From NCBI GenBank assembly GCA_963702705.1, contig CAVPDR010000001.1, forward strand, positions 124,001 through 188,000: a DNA stretch of 64,000 nucleotides. Direction: 5' to 3'. This document shows positions 8,299 to 17,049 of this stretch, piece by piece. The position numbers were made by a program, and so were the translations under genes. This stretch comes from VRUE01 sp963702705 (GTDB lineage: Bacteria; Actinomycetota; Thermoleophilia; Solirubrobacterales; 70-9). A model generated the notes under the pieces. That model was not told the DNA's origin and searched no databases. It was given only the letters and a program-made list of their open reading frames with translations. Position 1 is the stretch's first letter; each line of letters opens with the position of its first letter.

Positions 8299-11237
8299 TG
8301 CACACCGGCGGGACTGCAACTCAAAGGCTCAACACCTTCCAGGGTTGCTCGAGGATTTTTTCGAAGCAGGGCCGCAGTGGCGCCAGCAAATCCTCGACTT
8401 CGGCGGCGGCATCGGCCCGGGGTTGAGCGGTCAAGCTCTTCGAGGTCATGGAGGGCAGCCAGTCGACCGCCTTGGCTGCATTCCCGCCGGTACCACTCGG
8501 GCCGAACCAAGAGCAGATCGCCGAAGCGGCAGCCGGGCTCCTCGCGATCGACAGGAAGGGCGAGATCCTCGAACAACGTCCCCACGTCGAGCACTCCCCA
8601 AGCAACCGATTTCATCGTGAGGCTAAATCGCGTCGTATTCGCTGCGAGGGTTCCGAACACACCGCAGAGCATCCTCGGCAGCAGAGCGGCAGCTATGCCC
8701 TCACTTGCAAGCACGATCGAGTCAGTTTCCTCGGAGGCCGCGATTTGAGCGGTGGATCCGAGTGTCGAAATTCGCCCAGAGCGCGTCTCAGCTCCGAGGG
8801 CGAGGACGGATCTTTCAAGTGTCCAGCTCCCGGTCCTCTCGAGAACGCCCTCGAAGACAACAACGGACCGCTCGGCATGAACGGTCGCCGGCGCCTGTCC
8901 GCCGAGCCGGGCAAAGCTCTCCTTGATCATCAGGCTTCCTACCGATGCGTCGAATTTGGCAGTGTTGAGGACCAGGGAGCAGCCGAAGCCTCGAAGCGAG
9001 CCTACGTGTGACGATTTCACGTCCAGAGTGGCCGACGACGCATTGAGCGTGCACGCGTCCAGCGATGACGCTGTCAAGTCGATCTGCGCGGTCGCCCGCT
9101 CGGAGTGCAGCTGCTCGATCGTGGAGGACGCGACGCCCGCGCAGATATCTGACTCGTTCAGTGTCATCTCAACGATGTGAGACTCCCGGATGTCAACCGC
9201 CTTCCAGGTCGCATCCCGAAGCTCAAGTGAGGCAATGGTGCAGTCTGACCAAGCGGAGTCGACCATCCGTGTGCCGGTAAACCCGAGACGGCCGAAACTC
9301 GCCTCAAAGATTTCGCCATTTTTGAGGAGAGGTAGGTCATGGTCCGGTCTGGTGTAGAGAAATGCAACCAGCGCGTTCCTTCTCACTACCCTGTCCAATG
9401 GATCGGCCTGATTGAACTTGTCCCATATCCCCTCACCGACCTCCGGTTGCGTTGGAGCAAACCCTCCGAGGAAGTAGAGGACCTCCCGATCGAGCCACTG
9501 GCTCATCAGAGACGGCGTTTCGCCCAGTGCTTCCCTTAGAACGCGAGCTACAAAAAACTCGCGAAACGATTTATGGACGAATCGGCACCTGCCGTCCTGA
9601 TCCAGCGTTACGAACGAGCAGGTCGCGAAGTCGGTGGCGATCTCCTCTCCGGTGAGACCGCTGGCCTCGACCTCTTCTCTTGCGGTGGCGCCGGCCAGGA
9701 GCCGCTCGAGCGTCAGGTGGAAATCGACTTCGAGCGTATTGGCTTCGTACATCTGCACAGCCAGGGCCTCGGCAAGCGTTCGCCGGGCGTGGAGCGTTAG
9801 GCCTCCTCGCCGAACAACCCCCTTGGCCAGGTCAAGGTCGAGCTTTGCCCGCGTGTAAATCTCGTACAGGCCGGATGCTCCGTAACGCGTGTCGGTGTCC
9901 TTCGGGTCGAGGCCACCGATAATCACCGAGTCGATGATCATCGTCAGGAGCAATGGCCGGGTTGCGAGGTCGGCCAGATCGTAGATCCGATCGATCAGAT
10001 CCATGAGGTCCTCGGGCGTCGCGCCTGCCCGTGCCAACTCATCGCGCCGCAGCTCGACCAGCTGCTGCACACGCCTTCGATCCAGTGGCAGCAGCCGCAC
10101 GAGCTGTGCATCGCGCTTTCCCAGCGCCCTCCGATCGGCACGGCCGGGACGGCTCTCGCGATGCCGCTCCACCAGTCCGCGTCGCAGGCGGTCGGCTTCG
10201 TCGAAGATCTCGCTCTTTGACGGCAGCGGCTCGGTCAGATCGGCTTCCTGGTCATTCAGCGTTCGTATCAAGCCATCCAGCTCACCACGCTCTACAAAGT
10301 AACTGGGACGGGAAGTGACTACGGATGGCGAGCGCGAGCGCAGCACGGCGAGGAGCTCGTGGAAGAGATCGACGCGGCGCGATGGATCGCTACGCTCAAC
10401 CATCTCGTCAAAGCCATCGAACAGAATGTAAAAATGTCCACTTTGAATGCGTTGCCAGAGCAGGTCGGCCGGCGGGTCCCGATAGTACGCATCGCGGAAG
10501 CTGCCTCGTAGTAGCGCTGTAAGGTCCTGGCTTTGTCGAAATTCGCGCAGTGCCACATACAGAGGCACACGCGTGTCTCGACCGGCGAGATAGGCCTTGG
10601 CTCGCTCGTACTGAATGGAGTTGACGAGGGTCGTCTTACCAGCCCCGAAATCGCCCAGGATGAAGAGCGCGTTGGGGGCTTGGTCGGTCAGCTCGCGAGC
10701 GCCCATCCATTCCTTGAGGATTGCGTCGAGGGTCAAGCCGGATCTTTTTCTGGGAGAAAAGGTTGACCACGAGAGTGGCTCGACCGATAGCGGCAGGTAC
10801 TGACGGTAGATCGGGGAATTTTCGTAGTCGGCTACGAATCTCTCGAGTTGATGGCGTACGTCGAGCAAGTGGGCGGCGAGCTGCTCCCATGTCAGTAGTT
10901 GAATATGGCCGTGCTTGGCTGCGGCCTGACGTGCGTGTTGCGTAAAGCCGCTTGAACTCACCATTACCCCCGAGAGGATGTCCGGGCCAGCCTGTTCGCT
11001 GATTATGCGCGCTATGAAGTCGTTGACGAGCTTGATCCCGATCGCTTTTTTTTCGTCCTTGCACTCGACGATGAGTTTGAGTGTGGGGCCGCCCTCAACA
11101 TGGCGATGGGCAACCAGGTCGGATTGGTTGCCGTCGAGTTGAAGGTTAGGCGTGACTTGGTACCCGAGCGCCCGGTAGACGTCGGCGACGCGCCGCTCGA
11201 ATTCTTTGCCCGGCCTCAGAGATCCGCCCGCCGTCAC
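8262..11237 (-). CDS. Mrr-like nuclease / NACHT NTPase / beta-helix protein (probable STAND anti-phage effector)
   Basis: The N-terminal ~120 residues are Mrr-like, with PD-(D/E)xK residues Asp40 and Glu58-x-Lys60 (VECK) and the GFTQHARQAA helix. A NACHT-type STAND NTPase follows: Walker A GDFGAGKT (195-202), Walker B FYILFDGFDEM (269-279) and the sensor VVTSRPSYF (about 306). After the helical arm, the C-terminal ~350 residues are a degenerate pentapeptide-like beta-helix, where Avs proteins have TPR-type sensors. Known bacterial NACHT and Avs proteins recognise phage products and trigger nuclease-mediated abortive infection. The GTG at 11237 is the first start after the ddl stop. The last ~55 residues look frameshifted (near 8416-8422); an intact version would stop at 8321 instead of overlapping the kinase gene. 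Confidence 0.8.
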   Translation of the reverse strand: MTAGGSLRPGKEFERRVADVYRALGYQVTPNLQLDGNQSDLVAHRHVEGGPTLKLIVECKDEKKAIGIKLVNDFIARIISEQAGPDILSGVMVSSSGFTQHARQAAAKHGHIQLLTWEQLAAHLLDVRHQLERFVADYENSPIYRQYLPLSVEPLSWSTFSPRKRSGLTLDAILKEWMGARELTDQAPNALFILGDFGAGKTTLVNSIQYERAKAYLAGRDTRVPLYVALREFRQSQDLTALLRGSFRDAYYRDPPADLLWQRIQSGHFYILFDGFDEMVERSDPSRRVDLFHELLAVLRSRSPSVVTSRPSYFVERGELDGLIRTLNDQEADLTEPLPSKSEIFDEADRLRRGLVERHRESRPGRADRRALGKRDAQLVRLLPLDRRRVQQLVELRRDELARAGATPEDLMDLIDRIYDLADLATRPLLLTMIIDSVIIGGLDPKDTDTRYGASGLYEIYTRAKLDLDLAKGVVRRGGLTLHARRTLAEALAVQMYEANTLEVDFHLTLERLLAGATAREEVEASGLTGEEIATDFATCSFVTLDQDGRCRFVHKSFREFFVARVLREALGETPSLMSQWLDREVLYFLGGFAPTQPEVGEGIWDKFNQADPLDRVVRRNALVAFLYTRPDHDLPLLKNGEIFEASFGRLGFTGTRMVDSAWSDCTIASLELRDATWKAVDIRESHIVEMTLNESDICAGVASSTIEQLHSERATAQIDLTASSLDACTLNASSATLDVKSSHVGSLRGFGCSLVLNTAKFDASVGSLMIKESFARLGGQAPATVHAERSVVVFEGVLERTGSWTLERSVLALGAETRSGRISTLGSTAQIAASEETDSIVLASEGIAAALLPRMLCGVFGTLAANTTRFSLTMKSVAWGVLDVGTLFEDLALPVDREEPGCRFGDLLLVRPEWYRRECSQGGRLAALHDLEELDRSTPGRCRRRSRGFAGATAALLRKNPRATLEGVEPLSCSPAGVHHRKRLMSLIST

Positions 11238-11301
11238 TTGCGATGTATCGACGCTGATTGGGTCAAACCAACTGGAGCAGTGTAATGCCCCAGCGGGGAA
11301 A

Positions 11302-12267
11302 TCAGAAGCGGTGGGTCCGAGCCCGCTCGTATCGCTCGAGCGCGAGGGCGATGAGACGGTCGCAGAGAGTCGGATAGTCGAGGCCGCTGGCCGCCCAGAG
11401 CTTGGCGTAGACGCTGGTCTCGGTGAAGCCGGGCATCGTGTTGATCTCGTTGACGAGGACGGTGCCGTCGGGCGCGACGAAGAAGTCGCAGCGGGCGAGG
11501 CCGGCGCAGCCGCCCAGCGCGAAGGCGATAGCGGCGAGGTCGCGGATCGCGGCGAGCTGCTCGTCGGGCAGCTGCGCCGGCACGACCAACTCCATGCCGC
11601 CGTCGCGGTACTTGGTCTCATAGTCGTACCACTCGGCATTGGCCAGGACTTCGCCCGGCTGGGAGGCCTCGACCTCCTCGTTGCCCAGCAGCGAGCACTC
11701 GACCTCGCGGCCTGCGGCAGCGGCCTCGACGATCACCCGCGGGTCGTGACGGCGAGCCAGGTCGACGGCCGCGTCGAGATCGGCGAGCGACTCGACTTTG
11801 CTGATGCCGACGCTGGAGCCCAGCCGCGAGGGCTTGACCCAGAGCGGCAGCCCCATCGCCTCGCAGCGCCGGCGCCAGCCCGGCTCGCCGGCGGCGACGA
11901 AGTCGACCTGCGGGACTCCGGCCTGGGCGAAGAGCCGCTTCAGCGTCAGCTTGTCCATGCAGACAGCCGAGGAGAGGACGTCGGAGCCGACGTAGGGAAG
12001 GTCGAGCCACTCGAACAGGCCCTGCACGCTGCCGTCCTCGCCGAAGGGGCCGTGCAGAGCGGGGAAGGCGACGTCGGCGTCAAGCAGGCCGCCACCCGGG
12101 GTCAACTCGACCGGGGCGCCGGCATGGCTCCAGGCGCCGTCGCGGGAGATCCCCACCCGCAACACCTCGTGCCCCGCTTCCTCCAGGCCACCCGCAACGG
12201 CCTCGCCGGAGCGCAACGAGACGTCGTGCTCAGAGGAGCGGCCGCCGCTGAGCACGACGACCCTCAT
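11302..12267 (-). CDS. ddl: D-alanine--D-alanine ligase
   Basis: The 321-residue ATP-grasp enzyme joins two D-alanines for peptidoglycan precursors. Diagnostic segments are the start VVVLSGGRSSEHDVSLRSG, the ALHGPFGEDG motif, MDKLTLKRLF, the glycine loop WVKPSRLGSSVG, the omega-loop Tyr in YDYETKY (expected for D-Ala:D-Ala specificity, where D-lactate-type enzymes usually have Phe) and NEINTMPGFTETS. The start codon overlaps the pknB stop, so it is translationally coupled to the cell-wall kinase. A divergent paralogue lies at 40087-41019. Confidence 0.93.
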   Translation of the reverse strand: MRVVVLSGGRSSEHDVSLRSGEAVAGGLEEAGHEVLRVGISRDGAWSHAGAPVELTPGGGLLDADVAFPALHGPFGEDGSVQGLFEWLDLPYVGSDVLSSAVCMDKLTLKRLFAQAGVPQVDFVAAGEPGWRRRCEAMGLPLWVKPSRLGSSVGISKVESLADLDAAVDLARRHDPRVIVEAAAAGREVECSLLGNEEVEASQPGEVLANAEWYDYETKYRDGGMELVVPAQLPDEQLAAIRDLAAIAFALGGCAGLARCDFFVAPDGTVLVNEINTMPGFTETSVYAKLWAASGLDYPTLCDRLIALALERYERARTHRF

Positions 12268-14135
12268 TCTTCGATGCCGGGTTCCGCTTCAGCCGTGCCG
12301 CTCGCCTGCTTGCCGACGACGACGGTTACCGTGGACCCCGGTTTCACTTCGGAGGCGGGGGGCGGGAACTGGTCTGTGACGCGGCCGACCTGCGAGGGGA
12401 CTTCGGTTTCGGCTTCTTTGACCGTCGGTTTGAGCCCTTCCGCCCGCAGCGCTTCGACCGCCTCGGCGCGCAGCTTGCCGATCACGTTGGGCACTGTCGC
12501 CCTCGCTTCCCCCTTGGAGACGACGATCGAGACGGTCGACCCGGCCGGCAGCTGCGAGCCCGCGTTCGGCGTCTGGCGGATTACCTCCCCCGATGGCTTC
12601 GCGCTTTCTTCTTCGTCGACGCTGGGGACGAAGCCGCGGCCGCGGATCTGCTGCACGGCGACCGAGCGCTGGGTGCCGGCGAGGACGGGCACCGTCGCCA
12701 GCTTTGGGCCGCTGGAGATAGTGAGCAGGACGTCGGTGCCGCGGGTGGCGGTCTCGCCGCCGCCCGGCTTGGAGTGGATCACCAGCCCTTCTTCGACGCC
12801 TTCGGAGTGCGCGCTTTCGACCTGTGCTTTGAAGCCGGCCGCTTCGAGCTCTTCTTCGGCTTCGGCGGTCGTCATGCCGGCGGTCGAGGGCACCTTGGCG
12901 CTGCCCGGCCCGGCGCTGACGGTCAGCGTCACCTTCGGCTTCGAGCAGAAGAAGCTGAGGAAGGCACAGTCAAGCGAGGCCTCGTCGGCCGGCGGCGAGG
13001 CGGCCGGGTCCTGCTCGAGCACGGTGTTGGCCGGCGCTTCGCGCTCGACCCGCTTCACTTCGCCGACGCCGAAGCCGTCCTGCTGCAGCCGGGCGAAGGC
13101 GAGGTTGAGCGATTCGCCGGTGACGCTGGGGACTTGGGTGGTCGTTTCGCGGGTCAGGGCGAAGCCCACCAGTAGTCCGATCAGCACGGCCGTCGCGACC
13201 AGGATCCAGAGCAGCCGCCGGGATTTCTCCTCCTCGCCCTCCTCGATCGGCTCCTCCGGCGTGGCGACGATCGGCGGCAGCGCCGCGAAGGCAGCCGTGC
13301 CGCCACCCGTGCCGGGGTCCTTCATCGCCGCGTCGAGCGCGGCGATGAAGGCGTCGGCGCTCTGGAAGCGATTCCCCGGCTCCTTTTCCAGCGCCCGCAT
13401 CACCGCCGCGTCGAGCGCCGGTGAGATCTGCGGGTTGATCGAGCTCGGCCGCTGCGGCACCTGCGAGACCTGTTTCATCGCAATCGCAACGGCGGAGTCC
13501 GCCTCGAACGGCACCCGGCCGGTGAGCGCCTCGTAGAGCATCACCCCGATCGAGTAGAGGTCGGAGACGGCGGTCACCTCGAAGCCCTGGGCCTGCTCGG
13601 GCGAGAGGTAGTGCGGCGTGCCCATCACCGAACCGGCCTGGGTGATCTCCGAGACCCCGGCGCGGGCGATGCCAAAGTCGGTCACCGTCGCCTTGCCGTC
13701 GGCGTCGACGATCACGTTCTGGGGCTTGAGGTCTCGGTGGACGACGCCGTGGCGGTGGGCGAAGCGCGCGCCCTCGAGCACCTGGCGGATCAGGCCGACC
13801 GCCTGCTCGGGTCTCAGCCCGGCGTCGATCAACTGTTTCAGCGTGCGCCCCTCCAGGTACTGCATCGCGATGTAGTAGGTGCCGTCGACGTCGCCGCGGT
13901 CGAAGACGGCGACCACGTTGGGGTGTTGGAGGCCGGCTGCGGCCTCGGCCTCGCGACGGAAGCGCTCGACGAACTCGCCGTCCTGGGCGAAGCGGGCGTG
14001 CAGCACCTTGAGCGCAACGCGGCGCTGCAGGTGGGTGTCGTCGGCGAGCCAGACGTCGGCCATCCCACCCGATCCGATCCGCTGCAGCACCGTGTAGCGC
14101 CCATCGACAACACTGCCCTGACCGACCTCAGCCAC
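12264..14135 (-). CDS. pknB: PASTA-domain Ser/Thr protein kinase PknB
   Basis: The cytoplasmic kinase domain includes GSGGMADVWLADD, HRDLKPQNVIVD, DFGIARAG and SPEQAQG. It is followed by a juxtamembrane linker, one membrane helix (LLWILVATAVLIGLLVGFAL) and four extracellular PASTA repeats that bind peptidoglycan fragments or lipid II. This is the actinobacterial regulator of growth and cell-wall synthesis. The frame opens at an ATG at 14174, but the first 13 codons from there lie in a 22-bp-arm hairpin. The GTG at 14135, preceded by GGAGGGG, gives a full kinase of 623 residues and is preferred. It is downstream of pbpA and coupled to ddl. Confidence 0.92.
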   Translation of the reverse strand: MAEVGQGSVVDGRYTVLQRIGSGGMADVWLADDTHLQRRVALKVLHARFAQDGEFVERFRREAEAAAGLQHPNVVAVFDRGDVDGTYYIAMQYLEGRTLKQLIDAGLRPEQAVGLIRQVLEGARFAHRHGVVHRDLKPQNVIVDADGKATVTDFGIARAGVSEITQAGSVMGTPHYLSPEQAQGFEVTAVSDLYSIGVMLYEALTGRVPFEADSAVAIAMKQVSQVPQRPSSINPQISPALDAAVMRALEKEPGNRFQSADAFIAALDAAMKDPGTGGGTAAFAALPPIVATPEEPIEEGEEEKSRRLLWILVATAVLIGLLVGFALTRETTTQVPSVTGESLNLAFARLQQDGFGVGEVKRVEREAPANTVLEQDPAASPPADEASLDCAFLSFFCSKPKVTLTVSAGPGSAKVPSTAGMTTAEAEEELEAAGFKAQVESAHSEGVEEGLVIHSKPGGGETATRGTDVLLTISSGPKLATVPVLAGTQRSVAVQQIRGRGFVPSVDEEESAKPSGEVIRQTPNAGSQLPAGSTVSIVVSKGEARATVPNVIGKLRAEAVEALRAEGLKPTVKEAETEVPSQVGRVTDQFPPPASEVKPGSTVTVVVGKQASGTAEAEPGIEE

Positions 14136-14151
14136 GTCCCCTCCAATCGCA

Positions 14152-14200
14152 GCCGACGGGCCTGAAACGTCCATTATTTGGACGTTTCAGGCCCGTCGGC
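14152..14200 (-). terminator. Perfect 22-bp-arm hairpin between pbpA and pknB
   Basis: The arms at 14152-14173 and 14179-14200 are perfect reverse complements around the 5-nt loop ttatt. The hairpin lies 15 nt after the pbpA stop and ends about 16 nt before the preferred pknB GTG. No T tract follows on the minus strand, so it may be a tract-less terminator, an attenuator between pbpA and pknB, or an RNA processing site that stabilises the upstream message. Confidence 0.7.
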
Positions 14201-14215
14201 GGGTGTTTCATCGTG

Positions 14216-15685
14216 TTATTCACCGTTGAGGATCGTTTCCGCCACGTCGCGGAAGATCGGGGCGGCGACGTCGTTGCCGAATTCTTCCGTGCACTCGACC
14301 GTTGCCGCGATCGCGATCTTCGGGTCCTCGGCTGGCGCAAAGCCTATGAACCAGGCCTGGTTCTCTTCTTCGCCGCCGCCGCAGGCGTTGTTGCCGGGGG
14401 TTTCCGCCGTGCCGGTCTTGCCGGCGACCTGGACGCCGGGGATCTCGGCGTTGGTGCCGGTCCCTTCCGTGACCACGCCTTCCATCGCGGTGGTCAACTC
14501 TTCGGCCGTCTGGGCGCTGATCGGCTGACTGTACTGGGAGGGGTCGAGGCGTTTGATCACGCGGCCGTCGGGGTCGACCACGCGGCTCCAGATCTGCGGC
14601 TTCATCTCCTTGCCCTTGTTGGCGACGGCGGCGGCGACCAGCGCCATCTGCAGCGGCGTCACCGCCAGGCGCTCCTGGCCGATCGCCACCCGGGCGAGGT
14701 CGACCGGATCGTTGGCCCCCAGTAGTTCTCCTTCTTCGTTGAAGACGCCGCTCTTGGAGACCTGGTCGGCGGGAAGGTCGATCGCCGGGGTCGAGTTGAA
14801 GCCGAAACGTTCCATGTATTCGAACAGGGTGTCATTGCCCAGGCGCTGACCGAGCTGACCGAACCAGGTGTTGACCGAGTTGGTCAGGGCCGTGTCCAGG
14901 GTCGCCGCCGGCCAGCTGATGCCGAAGTCGTTTTCGAGCGGCGTCCCTTCGACTTCAAGCGAACCGGGGGCGTCGATCGGCGTTTCCGGCGTGATCGTGC
15001 CGCTTTCCAGACCCGCAGCCGCAGTCACCACCTTGAAGGTCGAGCCCGGTGGGTACTGGCCCTGGGTGGCGCGGTCGAAGAGCGGCCTTTCGATTTCGTT
15101 CGTGCTCAGCTTCGAGAATTCGTAGGGCACGCGGTTGGGATCGTAGGGCGGATTCGAAGCCATCACCCGCACCCGGCCGCTCTGCGGCTCGATCGCGACG
15201 ACGGCACCGTAGCCGGCTTCGCGCAGGTCTTCGAGCGCCGTCGCCTGCGCCGCCGGGTCGAGGTTGGTGACGACGTCGTTGCCCTCCTGCTTGGCGCCGC
15301 GCAGTTGGTCGAGGATCGAGCTGAATTCCGATTCGTTGCCGACCAGCTCGTCGTTGTGGAACTGCTCGAACTGGCTGTCTCCGTACCTGACGAAGCTGTA
15401 ACCGATCGGGTGCCCGTAGAGCGAGCCTTCGGGATAGCGCCGCACGTAGCGCAGGCCGGCGCCGTGGCCCTTCGGAACCGAGCGGGCGATCACGGTGCCG
15501 TCGGCGGCGAGAATGCGGCCGCGCTTGATCTGTTGCTGCTCGAGCAGGGGCCGCTGATTGGCGTCCTTACCTTTCAGTGTCGAGGCGTCGAAGACCGCCC
15601 AGTACGAGGTGAAGCCGACCAGCACGGCGAAGAGGGCGGCGACGAGGCCGAAGAGCTTGACGATCTGGCGGTTCAACTCACGCAC
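14216..15685 (-). CDS. pbpA: Class B penicillin-binding protein PbpA (peptidoglycan transpeptidase)
   Basis: The 489-residue protein has one N-terminal membrane helix (IVKLFGLVAALFAVLVGFTS), a dimerisation domain and a transpeptidase domain with all three active-site motifs: STFK (in PPGSTFKVV), SVN (in LTNSVNTWF) and KTG (in AGKTGTAE). It cross-links peptidoglycan together with the SEDS glycosyltransferase encoded just upstream. The GTG at 15685 overlaps the rodA stop by 8 nt and has GGGGA just before it; the longer frame would add a low-complexity tail read from rodA. The order rodA-pbpA-pknB matches the mycobacterial cluster. Confidence 0.93.
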   Translation of the reverse strand: MRELNRQIVKLFGLVAALFAVLVGFTSYWAVFDASTLKGKDANQRPLLEQQQIKRGRILAADGTVIARSVPKGHGAGLRYVRRYPEGSLYGHPIGYSFVRYGDSQFEQFHNDELVGNESEFSSILDQLRGAKQEGNDVVTNLDPAAQATALEDLREAGYGAVVAIEPQSGRVRVMASNPPYDPNRVPYEFSKLSTNEIERPLFDRATQGQYPPGSTFKVVTAAAGLESGTITPETPIDAPGSLEVEGTPLENDFGISWPAATLDTALTNSVNTWFGQLGQRLGNDTLFEYMERFGFNSTPAIDLPADQVSKSGVFNEEGELLGANDPVDLARVAIGQERLAVTPLQMALVAAAVANKGKEMKPQIWSRVVDPDGRVIKRLDPSQYSQPISAQTAEELTTAMEGVVTEGTGTNAEIPGVQVAGKTGTAETPGNNACGGGEEENQAWFIGFAPAEDPKIAIAATVECTEEFGNDVAAPIFRDVAETILNGE

Positions 15686-17012
15686 TCCCCAGGGCGAGGT
15701 CGCCGGAGCGGGCGCCTGCCCCCGCCTCGCGCCGGGCGCGGTCGGAGACGAGTAGCAGCAGGGCGAGGAGCACGAAGTTGGCGACAATGGAGCTGCCGCC
15801 GTAGCTGATGAATGGCAGGGTGACGCCGGTCAGCGGGATCACCCTGGTGACGCCGCCGATGATGACGAAGGCCTGGATCGAGAAGACCGCGGTGAGGCCG
15901 GTCGCCAGCAGCTTCGAGAAGCCGTCGGCGGCAAGCAGGGCGATCTTGAAGCCGCGAGCGGCGATCAGGAGGTAGATCAGGATCACCCCGCAGGCGCCGA
16001 AGAGGCCGAGCTCGTTGACGATCAGCGAGTAAATCGTGTCCGTCTGCGCCGCCGGCAGCAGCGCGTTGTCGGTCCCCGGCACCGTGATCAGCGCCTGGGC
16101 GAAGCCCTTGCCGAAGAGGCCGCCGTCGGCCTGGGCGAAGATCGACTGCAGGATCTGGTAGCCGCTCCCCCGGGGGTGCGCATAAGGGTTGAGCCAGATC
16201 TCGACCCGGTCGTGGACGTGGGGCACGGTCGAGGCGAAGAACCAGGCGCCGACGAGGAACATCGCCATCCCGATCGCGACGAAAGAGAAACGCCCGGTCG
16301 CCACGTAGAGCAGGGCGAGGAAGGCGGCGAAGAACATCAGCGAGCTGCCGAGGTCGCGGATGAAGACGAGCATGAACATCGAGGCGCCCCAGACAACCAG
16401 CATCGGGCCGAAGTGCTTGAGCGGCGGCAGCGTCACCCCCAGCACCCTGCGGGCGCCGACGATCAGCACCTCGCGGTGCTCGCGCAGGTAGCTGGCGAGG
16501 AAGACGACCAGGCAGATCTTCGAGAACTCGGCCGGCTGGAAGGCGAGCGGCCCGAGCTTGACCCCGAGGTAGGCGCCGTTGACCTGTTCGCCGATCCCCG
16601 GCAGGCGTGGCGCGAGCAAAAGCAGCAGCCCGACCACTGCGATCGTGTAGCGGTAGCGCTCGAGCACGTCGTAGTCGCGCAGGAACTGGATCGTCAGGGC
16701 GAAGAGGACGAGGCCGAGAACGAACCAGTTGGCCTGGTCGCGGGCGAGGCTGGCGTCGATCCGGTAGATCATCACCAGGCCGAAGGCCATCAGCAGCGCC
16801 GCCAGCGGGAAGAGGTAGGGGTCCGCGTAGGGCAGGCGGATACGCAGGTAGAGGTGGGTGGCGAGGCAGACGGCGAAGAAGTAGGCACCGTAGATCAGGC
16901 TGAGGTTGTCGAGCTGCGAGCTCTCCTGGGCGAAGACCGCGGTGAAGCCGGCGGTGAGCAGCAGGGCGACCGGGACGAGGGCGAAGAGCTCGCGATTGCG
17001 TGCCGACATCAA
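15678..17012 (-). CDS. rodA: SEDS-family peptidoglycan polymerase RodA/FtsW
   Basis: The 444-residue polytopic protein has about ten or more membrane helices. It carries SEDS hallmarks: QPAEFSKICLVVFLASYL, FIRDLGSSLMFFAAF (with the catalytic Asp), the large extracellular loop with GSGYQILQSIFAQADGGLFG, and PLTGVTLPFISYGGSSI near the C-terminus. It polymerises lipid II into glycan strands and works with the class B PBP encoded by the overlapping pbpA. The ATG at 17012 is immediately followed by a second ATG. It is 37 nt downstream of pstP, within the same envelope-growth operon. Confidence 0.93.
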   Translation of the reverse strand: MMSARNRELFALVPVALLLTAGFTAVFAQESSQLDNLSLIYGAYFFAVCLATHLYLRIRLPYADPYLFPLAALLMAFGLVMIYRIDASLARDQANWFVLGLVLFALTIQFLRDYDVLERYRYTIAVVGLLLLLAPRLPGIGEQVNGAYLGVKLGPLAFQPAEFSKICLVVFLASYLREHREVLIVGARRVLGVTLPPLKHFGPMLVVWGASMFMLVFIRDLGSSLMFFAAFLALLYVATGRFSFVAIGMAMFLVGAWFFASTVPHVHDRVEIWLNPYAHPRGSGYQILQSIFAQADGGLFGKGFAQALITVPGTDNALLPAAQTDTIYSLIVNELGLFGACGVILIYLLIAARGFKIALLAADGFSKLLATGLTAVFSIQAFVIIGGVTRVIPLTGVTLPFISYGGSSIVANFVLLALLLLVSDRARREAGAGARSGDLALGSA

Positions 17013-17049
17013 AGTTCCGCCCGCGTACTCTGCTCCCGCACGGACAGGC

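Noticed and set aside
11206..13536. Long plus-strand open frame opposite ddl and pknB
   Set aside because: Its protein is low-complexity and matches nothing, while the minus strand carries complete ddl and pknB. It is a GC-rich shadow frame, like those opposite capD (818-2722) and gyrA (23488-25242).
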